Origin: Gemmatimonadota bacterium
GTDB taxonomy: Bacteria > Gemmatimonadota > Gemmatimonadetes > Longimicrobiales > Gaopeijiaceae
Length of the DNA: 10,322 bases
NCBI GenBank assembly: GCA_018678395.1
Contig: JAHHMJ010000334.1
Location: forward strand, 1 to 10,322
Reading direction: 5' to 3'
The notes beneath the pieces are model-generated. The model had not been told where the DNA came from, did not search any database, and was given only the letters and a program-made list of their open reading frames with translations. Position numbers and translations under genes: made by a program. Of the stretch, positions 1 to 6,103 are shown one piece after another (position 1 is the first letter of the stretch; each line of letters opens with the position of its first letter).

Positions 1-1281
1 GTACTGCCCGCCGTTCCACAGCTCGTTCGAGAACGAGACGATGCCGAGGCCGTCGTTCTGCCAGTCGATCGACCCGCCGTGCACCGTGTAGAGGCCCTGC
101 CAGATGACGTAGTAGTTGTAGTAGGGCAGCATGCGCTCGCCCTGCTCGCCCAGCTCGTCGTAGACCCGGATGTCGTCGGCCGGGTACGTCCCCTGCCAGG
201 CAGCACCCGGACCCCGCAGCAGCATCCCGCCGGTGTTGTGATAGGACTGCACGCCGGCGATGTGCGGATTCACCATCATGAAGTCGTTGATGGCCCGTGA
301 TTCCGGGAGCTCGAAGGGGTAGTTCATCGAGCCGCCCTGGATGTAGTTGGGCTGCCAGTCGGATCCCCAGTTGCGGTTCGGATCGTAGCCGCCGACCGGG
401 TCTTCGTTGACCCGCCCGTCTCCGTCGTCGTCGATCCCCTCCGAGCCGAGCTGGATCCAGTCCCCGGTCTCGCCCGGGCCCACCGGGACCAGGAAGCGAT
501 CGTCCTCCGGATCGAGGCGGTGCGTGCCCTGGCCGGGTACGTACTTGCGGATCTGCTCGATCACGCCGTTCTGGTTGAGGTCGTTCGGCGGGTCCTCGTC
601 GAAGAGGCCGTCACCGTCGGAGTCGACCGGCACGTGGCCGGTGCGGGCTCCGGAGCCGGCGCCGTGGAAGAAGTAGTCCCGCCCGTCGGGGTTGATCGTC
701 GGCACGATGTAGAACACCCGCTCGTCGACCATCCGCTGGATGTCGGGAACCCGATCGTAGTTCTCCATCAGATACCAGATCGTGTAGAGCGACACCTCGG
801 CGCCCTGGATCTCGTTCCCGTGGATGTTCGCCTCGATCCACATGGCCGCCTTGTCCTCGGCCGGTCCCGTATCGGGATTGTTGATCGTCATGATCCAGAG
901 CTCGCGACCGCCGTAGCTGTCCCCGAGCGAGCCGAGGCTCAGGAAGTCGGGCCACGTGTCGGCCATCAGCCGCATGCGCTCGCCGATCTCCTCGTGATCG
1001 AGCCAGCGATCCCAGGTGAGCGGCAGGCGGTGGTCGGGATCCGATCCGCCACCCGTCATCTGATCCTGCGCGACGACGGCCGCGGGGGCCGCCGCGAACA
1101 GAAGCAGGCCGGCGAGGCCGGCTGCGCCGGCGACGGGGGCGAGGCGGGCGAGTACGGCTGCGCCGGCGACAGGGGCGAGGCGGGCGAGTACGCCGAGCGG
1201 GGCGAGGGCCGTCGAGCGGCCGACACGACCCACCGCGGCGCGGCCGGTGGTCCGGCTCGTGTTGCGATTCGTGCGTGTCAT
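1..1281 (-). CDS. Secreted M14 zinc carboxypeptidase, C-terminus cut off by window edge
   Basis: Probable exported metallo-carboxypeptidase, removing C-terminal residues from peptides outside the cytoplasm. 427 residues are visible and the frame is still open at base 1. The catalytic set of family M14 is present: zinc ligands in HGNE (H154, E157), NPDG at 197-200, substrate-binding NRN at 302-304, third zinc ligand in SYHNTGG (H348), and the general base in SFSNELW (E420). Two Asp-rich loops (DSDGDG at 220-225, DDDGDG at 284-289) sit between NPDG and NRN and look like calcium sites. The N-terminus is an unusually long signal peptide, ending near AVVA-QD (residue 71), and carries a duplicated 12-residue block. 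The ATG is supported by GAGGT six bases upstream (1288-1292), inside the end of the preceding gene. It starts 4 bases after that M14-like gene, so the two are probably one operon. Confidence 0.93.
   Translation of the reverse strand, partial: MTRTNRNTSRTTGRAAVGRVGRSTALAPLGVLARLAPVAGAAVLARLAPVAGAAGLAGLLLFAAAPAAVVAQDQMTGGGSDPDHRLPLTWDRWLDHEEIGERMRLMADTWPDFLSLGSLGDSYGGRELWIMTINNPDTGPAEDKAAMWIEANIHGNEIQGAEVSLYTIWYLMENYDRVPDIQRMVDERVFYIVPTINPDGRDYFFHGAGSGARTGHVPVDSDGDGLFDEDPPNDLNQNGVIEQIRKYVPGQGTHRLDPEDDRFLVPVGPGETGDWIQLGSEGIDDDGDGRVNEDPVGGYDPNRNWGSDWQPNYIQGGSMNYPFELPESRAINDFMMVNPHIAGVQSYHNTGGMLLRGPGAAWQGTYPADDIRVYDELGEQGERMLPYYNYYVIWQGLYTVHGGSIDWQNDGLGIVSFSNELWNGGQY
1120..1191 (-). repeat. 36-bp in-frame tandem duplication inside a signal peptide
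   Basis: Two adjacent 36-bp copies (1120-1155 and 1156-1191) differ at one base (1135 versus 1171). They encode VLARLAPVAGAA twice, residues 31-54 of the M14 carboxypeptidase. The following codons (GLAGL) look like the start of a decayed third copy. Because the unit is a multiple of three, copy-number change would lengthen or shorten the hydrophobic stretch without shifting the frame. Confidence 0.9.
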
Positions 1282-1285
1282 GGCG

Positions 1286-3127
1286 CTACCTCAGCGTGAC
1301 GGTGGTGGAATCGAGGCCGCCCTTCTCGGCGCGCACCCGGATCTCGACGTTCTGACCGGCGCTTCCGCGCACGACCCAACTGAAACGGGCGCGATGGCCC
1401 GAGCCGGCGAGCTGCGCAACCGTGCTCGATTTCGAGTCGCCCGTTACGATGGCCTCCGATTCGACGCCGATCTGGACCAGCACCGGGTCGACCGAACGCG
1501 CGACGATCCCGTGGCTCAGCGAACTCGGGAAGTAGCCGGTGTTCTCCACGGCCGCCTCGACGGTGAAGATGCCCCCGCCGTGCGCAGTCACCTCGGTTTC
1601 GACGATCCGCACCCGCGGGAGCATGCCCGCGAGCGCGACCACGAACTCTCCCTGAGCCCCGCCGAGTTCGGGAAGACGGTCTGCCGGAGGGTTCGTGATC
1701 ATGTGCGGCTCGAAGCCACCGACCTCGACCGTACCGAGATCCGGGTGGTCGACTTCGGTCCACTCCACGAAGGAAACCCCGGCCGCGAGCATCGTCGCGT
1801 CGAGCGAGCCACCGCTCTCGGCATCCTCCGGCAGTTCGGGGGCCCAACCCTGGGTCGAGAAAGACGGCACTCCGTACTGGAAGTATCCGTACTGGAAGAA
1901 TGCGCCCTCGGCCGGGCGGTTCACCCCGACCGACTCGATCCCGGTGATGTCGCGGTAGCGCTCCGAGACCCGCTCGAAGTACTCGACGTCGTCACCGTCG
2001 ACCGTCTCGGCCGGGCGGCGACCGGAGTTGGGATCGTTGTCCCTCCCGGGCTGGGCACCGCGCAGCTGCAACCCCCCCTGGAGATTCGACGGGCGAGACG
2101 ACCAGACGCCGACGTCGAAGATCTCGTCCAGCGATTCCATCGCGAAGACGTGCAGATCGGACGTAGCGATACCGCCGAGCTGTCCGCGAGCGTTGGGCGG
2201 CATCACGAGGTTGTCCGAGTGCCCGTAGGTCAAGACGGCAGCGATGTTGCGGCGCTCCACCGCGAAGTCGATCAGCGCACGCGACTCGGGCTCGCTGACC
2301 ATGTGCGGGCCCGCCGCGCGCTGGTAGTAGGGATGGACGTGCTGGAAGTTGCGGTTCAGATCGACCCCGCCCGGGCCGTCCTCGTTGTAGAAGCCGTCGC
2401 CGTCGTCGTCGCGGCCCTCGATGTAGACCGTGTGCGTACCGGCCTCACCCGCTGCCGCATCGGCGCGCTTCATGAGGCGGGCATCGTCGGAGTGCACCAT
2501 GAACGGGCCCTCGGAGTCCATCACGCGCATGAGCGTGACCATGCCGTCGCCGTTCAGGTCGTCGGGGGCGTCCTCGTCCATGCGGCCGTCGTTGTCGTCG
2601 TCCATCGCGCGGCCGTTCGTGCTGCGATTCCACCGCACGGAGCCGAACATGGCCTCGACCCCGTCCGGATTCGCACGGGGCACGACGTAGACCGTGTTGT
2701 CGGTCAACATGGTCCGCACGGCTTCGTCGTCGGTGGAACCGACGATGTGCCGAATCGCTTCGAGTGCGAAGTGGCTCCCGGCCACGTGATCGCCCTCGAG
2801 CGAACCCACGACCAGCAACGCGGGCCGATCCCCCGGATCGAGTGCGCCCGGCAGGCTCAACTCGACCATCCAGACGTCGCGCCCGCCCGGGGAAGTCGCC
2901 ATCACCGAGACGCTCGCCGCGTCGGACCCGTCGACCACCGAGCGCAACTCCTGCCCGAATGCCTCGTGGTCCAGGTACTCCGCCACCTGAGCTTCTCCGG
3001 CGTCTGGCGACGCGAACACCACCGCCACCGCCAAGAACACCGTCGCGGCCGCAGCCGCCCAAGTCGACCAGGCGTCCGGCAAGCCCAGTCGCCTCACCCG
3101 TCGTTTCCGCACCACACGATCCTCCAT
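1286..3127 (-). CDS. Secreted M14-fold protein with altered active site, plus C-terminal beta-sandwich domain
   Basis: Recognisably a paralog of the downstream M14 carboxypeptidase: 613 residues, with a basic N-terminus (RKRRVRR), a hydrophobic Ala/Val segment at 24-39 and probable cleavage near residue 46. NPDG (153-156), DLNRNF (256-261) and two Asp-rich loops (DDDNDG at 176-181, DDDGDG at 240-245) are kept. The key residues are not. HGNE is replaced by EGDH (E111, H114), the third ligand region reads TYGHSDN (H303, shifted by one), and the SFSNELW glutamate aligns with Q426 in SFSTQGW. It may therefore be a non-catalytic binding protein or have changed metal chemistry. Residues about 475-613 resemble a CARDB/Ig-like fold. 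Start uncertain: ATG at 3127 has little Shine-Dalgarno, whereas GTG at 3115 has GGAGG five bases upstream. Family assignment is firm, activity unknown. Confidence 0.88.
   Translation of the reverse strand: MEDRVVRKRRVRRLGLPDAWSTWAAAAATVFLAVAVVFASPDAGEAQVAEYLDHEAFGQELRSVVDGSDAASVSVMATSPGGRDVWMVELSLPGALDPGDRPALLVVGSLEGDHVAGSHFALEAIRHIVGSTDDEAVRTMLTDNTVYVVPRANPDGVEAMFGSVRWNRSTNGRAMDDDNDGRMDEDAPDDLNGDGMVTLMRVMDSEGPFMVHSDDARLMKRADAAAGEAGTHTVYIEGRDDDGDGFYNEDGPGGVDLNRNFQHVHPYYQRAAGPHMVSEPESRALIDFAVERRNIAAVLTYGHSDNLVMPPNARGQLGGIATSDLHVFAMESLDEIFDVGVWSSRPSNLQGGLQLRGAQPGRDNDPNSGRRPAETVDGDDVEYFERVSERYRDITGIESVGVNRPAEGAFFQYGYFQYGVPSFSTQGWAPELPEDAESGGSLDATMLAAGVSFVEWTEVDHPDLGTVEVGGFEPHMITNPPADRLPELGGAQGEFVVALAGMLPRVRIVETEVTAHGGGIFTVEAAVENTGYFPSSLSHGIVARSVDPVLVQIGVESEAIVTGDSKSSTVAQLAGSGHRARFSWVVRGSAGQNVEIRVRAEKGGLDSTTVTLR
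3121..3125 (-). promoter_or_regulatory. Shine-Dalgarno GGAGG that may favour the GTG start at 3115
   Basis: GGAGG overlaps the ATG at 3127 (ATGGAGG) and lies five bases before an in-frame GTG at 3115. Most other genes here have a Shine-Dalgarno motif at 5-9 bases, so this GTG may be the true start, shortening the protein by four residues. Confidence 0.45.
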
Positions 3128-3232
3128 CCGATTGCCACGTCGTTCACTGCTCCCAACTCGGTCGAGCCGGAGCCGTGCAGAGTAGGTCGGTGGCCTCGGG
3201 ATGGCCAGCGGTTTGCCGGCGCCTCGCAGCGG

Positions 3233-3271
3233 TTGGCGTGTTGAGCACGTCACACGTACACAATGCGCCAA
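3233..3271. repeat. 39-bp imperfect palindrome, copy A
   Basis: Begins TTGGCG and ends CGCCAA, with a near-palindromic core GCACGT-CAC-ACGTAC. Folding the plus-strand sequence as a stem pairs 16 of 18 positions around a 3-base loop, two of them G-U. It is 30/39 identical to copy B. It could be an operator, a processed RNA stem or a small extragenic palindrome. Confidence 0.7.
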
Positions 3272-3295
3272 GCGTTGAGACCATCTGCACGTCGA

Positions 3296-3334
3296 TTGGC
3301 GTTTTCGGCACGTGACGCGTACTCAAAATGCCAA
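3296..3334. repeat. 39-bp imperfect palindrome, copy B
   Basis: Begins TTGGCG and ends TGCCAA, with core GCACGT-GAC-GCGTAC. It has the same length and layout as copy A and starts 63 bases after it. As plus-strand RNA, 16 of 18 positions pair, three as G-U. Several differences from copy A keep pairing (U-G to U-A, G-U to U-A, G-C to G-U). A degenerate third start (TTGGTACG) follows at 3356. Confidence 0.7.
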
Positions 3335-3470
3335 CCGTTCCCGAGTCGGTCACGATTGGTACGTTGTTCCGCGCCCTGCGCACGGCGGTCGAGAGCGGCC
3401 AGGCAGCCAGGTCAGCCACCGCCCAGGCTGGTGGGCGGCTTCCCGCCCTCCGCCTCCCGGCGGGCATCCA

Positions 3471-3500
3471 CCGCCCTCCACCGCCCTCCACCGCCCTCCG
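3471..3500. repeat. Three tandem copies of a 10-bp unit
   Basis: The unit CCGCCCTCCA is repeated three times, with the last base of the third copy changed to G. On the minus strand this gives regularly spaced GGG tracts. Confidence 0.85.
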
Positions 3501-3506
3501 CCCCCC
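3474..3506 (-). other. Putative G-quadruplex motif downstream of the DUF1028 gene
   Basis: Read on the minus strand, a run of six G (3501-3506) is followed by GGG at 3494-3496, 3484-3486 and 3474-3476, with loops of 4, 7 and 7 bases. This satisfies the usual G3+N1-7 pattern. It starts about 20 bases after the DUF1028 stop on the transcribed-RNA sense. Whether it folds is unknown. Confidence 0.5.
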
Positions 3507-3525
3507 GGCGGCGGACGCGGCCGCC
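3507..3525 (-). terminator. GC hairpin directly after the DUF1028 stop
   Basis: Perfect six-base arms GGCGGC (3507-3512) and GCCGCC (3520-3525) around a 7-base loop, two bases past the TAG. There is no T tract, so it would be at most a weak or factor-dependent terminator, or a 3'-end protecting stem. Confidence 0.3.
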
Positions 3526-3526
3526 C

Positions 3527-4396
3527 CTAGGGCGCGCCCATCCCCAATCCCAACGCCGCCCATCCGCCCCCCGCCTTCCAGGCGTCGTAGCGCATCCGCA
3601 GGGTCTTCACCGGGTTCGCGTCCTCGTCCGGCTGGATGTTCTGGTCGTCGACGTCCAGGAAGAGCGAGTAGTCGCCACCGCTGTGCGCGTCCCCGTCGGG
3701 ATCCTCGGGCTTCGCGGCCGCGATGTAGGCGACCTGCGCCGTCCGGTTGGTGCACCGTGCCTCGGTCTCCGGCACCGGCTCGGTCCGGCAGCTGCAGCGG
3801 CTGTCCCCGCCGGCGTGATCCGCGGCCTCCATCCCGGCCATCACACGGTCGAGCACCGTGCCTTCGGCCCGCAGAAAGGCCGCGACCGCATTGAGAACCA
3901 CGGCCTCATTCTCGAGGATGTTGCCCTGCACGGCGAAGTAGATGCCCTGGTCGCGCACCTCGCTCTGAATCGCGAGCGCCGCATAGCCGTTGTCTTCGCC
4001 CGAGAAGCCCGCCATGCGCCCCTGCAGGTCCACGAAGCCGAACTGCCGGCTCGCAATGCGCGGATCCTCCTTGAGCATGGCGAGGATCTCGTCCGGATCG
4101 GTTCCCTTCTTCATCTCTTCGAAGATCAGGGTCTGGTTCGCCCGCGTGCCGTCCACGCCGGCCTGTGCGGCCGCGACGCCCATTCCGGGCACGATGACCG
4201 CCTGGATGCCCATCAGGCCGCCGCGCGTGCGCAGCCCCTCGGCCGACACGCACGTAGCCGACGCGATCACGACGAGCCCCGTGCGGGTGTCGACCGCGAT
4301 GATCGACCAGGTCGCGGCAGCGGGCCGAGGGAGGAACGCGAGTACCAGGGCGACCAGGGCCGCCGGCAGGGTCGAGCGAACGAACGAACCGCGCAC
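3527..4396 (-). CDS. Secreted DUF1028 family (Ntn-hydrolase-like) protein
   Basis: 289 residues matching the DUF1028 pattern: an N-terminal TWSIIAVDTRTG block (29-40), RQFGFVDLQGR (117-127), the signature AVQGNIL (155-161), AGGDSR (195-200), and a C-terminal DVDDQN...NPVKTLR segment. The family is predicted to be Ntn-hydrolase-like; its substrate is not established as far as I know. A signal peptide (residues 1-28, ending PRPAAA) places it outside the cytoplasm, and cleavage after A28 would leave T29 as the N-terminal residue. C201, C203 and C215 lie where I expect shorter, Cys-poor sequence in relatives, so a disulfide-stabilised insert is possible. The start is GTG at 4396, chosen for GGGAG six bases upstream (4403-4407) and for the signal peptide. 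It stands alone between two gaps, following the SusD gene by about 250 bases. Confidence 0.9.
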   Translation of the reverse strand: MRGSFVRSTLPAALVALVLAFLPRPAAATWSIIAVDTRTGLVVIASATCVSAEGLRTRGGLMGIQAVIVPGMGVAAAQAGVDGTRANQTLIFEEMKKGTDPDEILAMLKEDPRIASRQFGFVDLQGRMAGFSGEDNGYAALAIQSEVRDQGIYFAVQGNILENEAVVLNAVAAFLRAEGTVLDRVMAGMEAADHAGGDSRCSCRTEPVPETEARCTNRTAQVAYIAAAKPEDPDGDAHSGGDYSLFLDVDDQNIQPDEDANPVKTLRMRYDAWKAGGGWAALGLGMGAP

Positions 4397-4571
4397 GGAA
4401 TGCTCCCATCGGAACGCTGCGAACGAAGGCCGCGCGATCTACGGGCACCGGCGGCCGGGCGAACGCCGAAAGGGTAGGACGCCGTTGCTCCAGTGGGCAA
4501 GGTGGCCGGCAGTCGCAGGCACCAGCCGCCAAACCCGTGCGCCTACCGGCTCCACGACAGCAGCCAAGGAA

Positions 4572-4604
4572 GAAGCCCGGCCCCCGCGGTGGGAGCCGGG
4601 CTTC
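4572..4604 (-). terminator. Likely intrinsic terminator of the SusC/SusD operon
   Basis: Perfect ten-base arms GAAGCCCGGC (4572-4581) and GCCGGGCTTC (4595-4604) around a 13-base loop. In the direction of transcription the stem is followed by a pyrimidine-rich TTCCTTGG rather than a full T run. It lies about 40 bases after the SusD stop, where a terminator is expected. Confidence 0.65.
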
Positions 4605-4614
4605 CAAGCGCTAC

Positions 4615-4644
4615 CCCGAGGGGCGCGCCCTGGAACGCCTCGGG
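4615..4644 (-). other. Hairpin abutting the SusD stop codon
   Basis: Seven-base arms CCCGAGG (4615-4621) and CCTCGGG (4638-4644) enclose a loop containing the palindrome GGGCGCGCCC (4621-4630, sharing one base with the arm). It directly follows the TGA and sits in tandem with the larger 4572-4604 hairpin. It may assist termination or protect the mRNA 3' end. Confidence 0.45.
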
Positions 4645-6099
4645 TCAGTAGTTGTTCTGGACCATCTGACCGGGCGCCACGTCGATCTCACGCTGCGGGA
4701 TCGGATACAGAATCCGGATGTCGCCCTGCGTGAGCCCGGCCGCAGCCAGAGGCTCGAAGCTCGCCATCACCTGCGGCGCCACGCCGAACCGGAGAAGGTC
4801 GGCCCACCGCTTGCCTTCGGTGACGAACTCGAGGCGCCGCTCGAAGAGGAGCTTGTCCTCGAACGAGCCGGCGGTGGCCGCGCTGATCGGCGTCACACCG
4901 GCCCGCGCGCGGACCTGATTGATCAGGCCGTACCCCTCGGCGCCCTCACCAACGGCCTCGGCCAGCATCAGCAGGACATCCGCATACCGGAAGACCGGGA
5001 AGTTGTTGTCCGCGTCGCCCGGCCCGAACGGCGTGCTCTCCCACTTGCCGATCCAGACCGTGGTGTCGTTACCCTCGACGCTGAAGCCCCAGGTGGTGCC
5101 CCAGCCGCGCTCGTCGTTCTCCTCGATGCCGTGCTGGACGTCGTGCAGGTACTGCACGTCCGGCGAGAGCACCTGAGGCGCGTTGCCGGCGCCGACCCCG
5201 CCGGCGTCCCCGAACGGGGTGTAATAATCGGTGAACTGGCTTCCCGTGTCGGTGCCACCCGCCTTGTACTGCAGTTCGAAGACGGACTCGATGTTGTTCT
5301 CGTTCTGGACACCCCAGAGGTCCGCGTAGTCGTCGACCAGCTGGTACTGGCCGGAGTTCACCACGCGTCGCAGCGCCGCCGCTGCCTCGGTGTTCTGTCC
5401 GTTGGTCAGATAGACCAGGCCGAGAAGGGTGTTCGCGGCACCGCTCGTGGCACGCCCCACGTTGGCGGCGTCGTACGAGGCGGGGAGCAGTCCCTGGGCG
5501 ACCTCGAGATCCGAGGCGATCTGCGTGTAGATCACGTCGGCCGAAACCTGGTTGATCTCGACGTTCGGCGATCGGACTTCTTCGATCTGCAGCGGCACGT
5601 TGCCCCACAGGACGGCGAGCTGATAGTAGAACAGCGACCGGATGAAGAGCGCTTCACCGCGGATCCGGTCCTTGAAGGCTCCGTCGTCGAGGTTGTCGAT
5701 GCGCCCGAGGATGGTGTTGGTTCGGGCGATGCCCTGATAGGCCGTCGTCCATGGGCTCGACAGCTCCGACGCCGTAGGCTGCTCGGAGAAGTGCGCGAGC
5801 CGGAAGTACACCTCGGCCAACCCGGTGTTACCCCCTCCGTTCATCGTGTTGTCGGACCGCATCTCGTGCAGGAGCACGTAGGCGCGGTTGTAGGCGCCGT
5901 TGCCGGCCAGCGTGCTGTAGGCACCGTTGATCGCGACGGTGAAATCCGTCTCGTTCTGGTAGAACGACTCGACGTTCCGCTCCGAGATCGGGCTGAGAAG
6001 CGTGAAGTCCTCGCTGCAACCCGCGAACACCAGAACCGTCGAGAGCGCCAGGATCACGCGTGTGGTCGGCATCATGTTCATGAGTGAGTTCGTTTTCAT
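4645..6099 (-). CDS. RagB/SusD family nutrient-binding outer-membrane lipoprotein
   Basis: 484 residues, normal for the family. It would sit on the cell surface as the lid of the SusC channel and capture the substrate. A lipobox (VFAGC, lipidated Cys at 28) follows a short hydrophobic segment. Family hallmarks are visible: the N-terminal FYQNETDF..AINGAY segment, the helical IRGEALFIRSLFYYQLAVLWG block, PVFRYADVLLMLAEA, the FERRLEFVTEGKRWADLLRFG segment, and a C-terminal LYPIPQREIDV. The start is 4 bases after the SusC stop, with no clear Shine-Dalgarno, so translation is probably coupled to SusC. ATGs at codons 7, 9 and 10 are possible alternatives. The substrate cannot be read from the sequence. 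Confidence 0.97.
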   Translation of the reverse strand: MKTNSLMNMMPTTRVILALSTVLVFAGCSEDFTLLSPISERNVESFYQNETDFTVAINGAYSTLAGNGAYNRAYVLLHEMRSDNTMNGGGNTGLAEVYFRLAHFSEQPTASELSSPWTTAYQGIARTNTILGRIDNLDDGAFKDRIRGEALFIRSLFYYQLAVLWGNVPLQIEEVRSPNVEINQVSADVIYTQIASDLEVAQGLLPASYDAANVGRATSGAANTLLGLVYLTNGQNTEAAAALRRVVNSGQYQLVDDYADLWGVQNENNIESVFELQYKAGGTDTGSQFTDYYTPFGDAGGVGAGNAPQVLSPDVQYLHDVQHGIEENDERGWGTTWGFSVEGNDTTVWIGKWESTPFGPGDADNNFPVFRYADVLLMLAEAVGEGAEGYGLINQVRARAGVTPISAATAGSFEDKLLFERRLEFVTEGKRWADLLRFGVAPQVMASFEPLAAAGLTQGDIRILYPIPQREIDVAPGQMVQNNY

Positions 6100-6103
6100 G
6101 GCA

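Larger units (their letters stand above)
3128..3526. other. Non-coding gap upstream of the M14 pair, rich in repeats
   Basis: About 400 bases between the DUF1028 gene and the M14-like gene. No reading frame here looks like a real protein on either strand. From high to low coordinates it holds a GC hairpin just after the DUF1028 stop (3507-3525), a 10-bp tandem repeat that is G-rich on the minus strand (3471-3500), a six-base-pair hairpin CCGCCC/GGGCGG (3419-3438), and two related 39-bp dyad elements (3233-3271, 3296-3334). It then leads into the M14-like start. The M14 operon promoter should lie here, but I could not assign -35/-10 boxes with confidence. Confidence 0.7.
4397..4644. other. Gap between the SusD and DUF1028 genes
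   Basis: Two GC hairpins follow the SusD stop (4615-4644 and 4572-4604). The remainder, 4408-4570, shows no credible reading frame and no promoter I can assign. The Shine-Dalgarno of the DUF1028 gene is at 4403-4407. Confidence 0.6.

Noticed and set aside
1247..3244. Long open frame on the plus strand opposite the M14-like gene
   Set aside because: Its composition is rich in R, H, D and V in the manner of GC-rich antisense shadows. It has no domain, and the minus-strand M14 protein explains the codon pattern.
3128..3271. Upstream extension of the M14-like gene to an ATG at 3271
   Set aside because: The added 48 residues come from the dyad element and spacer. They would precede a complete signal peptide, and the sequence there has no coding character.
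3144..3755. Minus-strand frame running across the dyad elements and into the DUF1028 gene
   Set aside because: It overlaps the DUF1028 coding region in another frame, and its repeated segments simply reflect the 39-bp DNA elements. No protein family features are seen.
4537..6087. 516-codon open frame on the plus strand opposite the SusD gene
   Set aside because: The minus strand encodes a complete SusD with lipobox and family motifs; the plus frame is a shadow.
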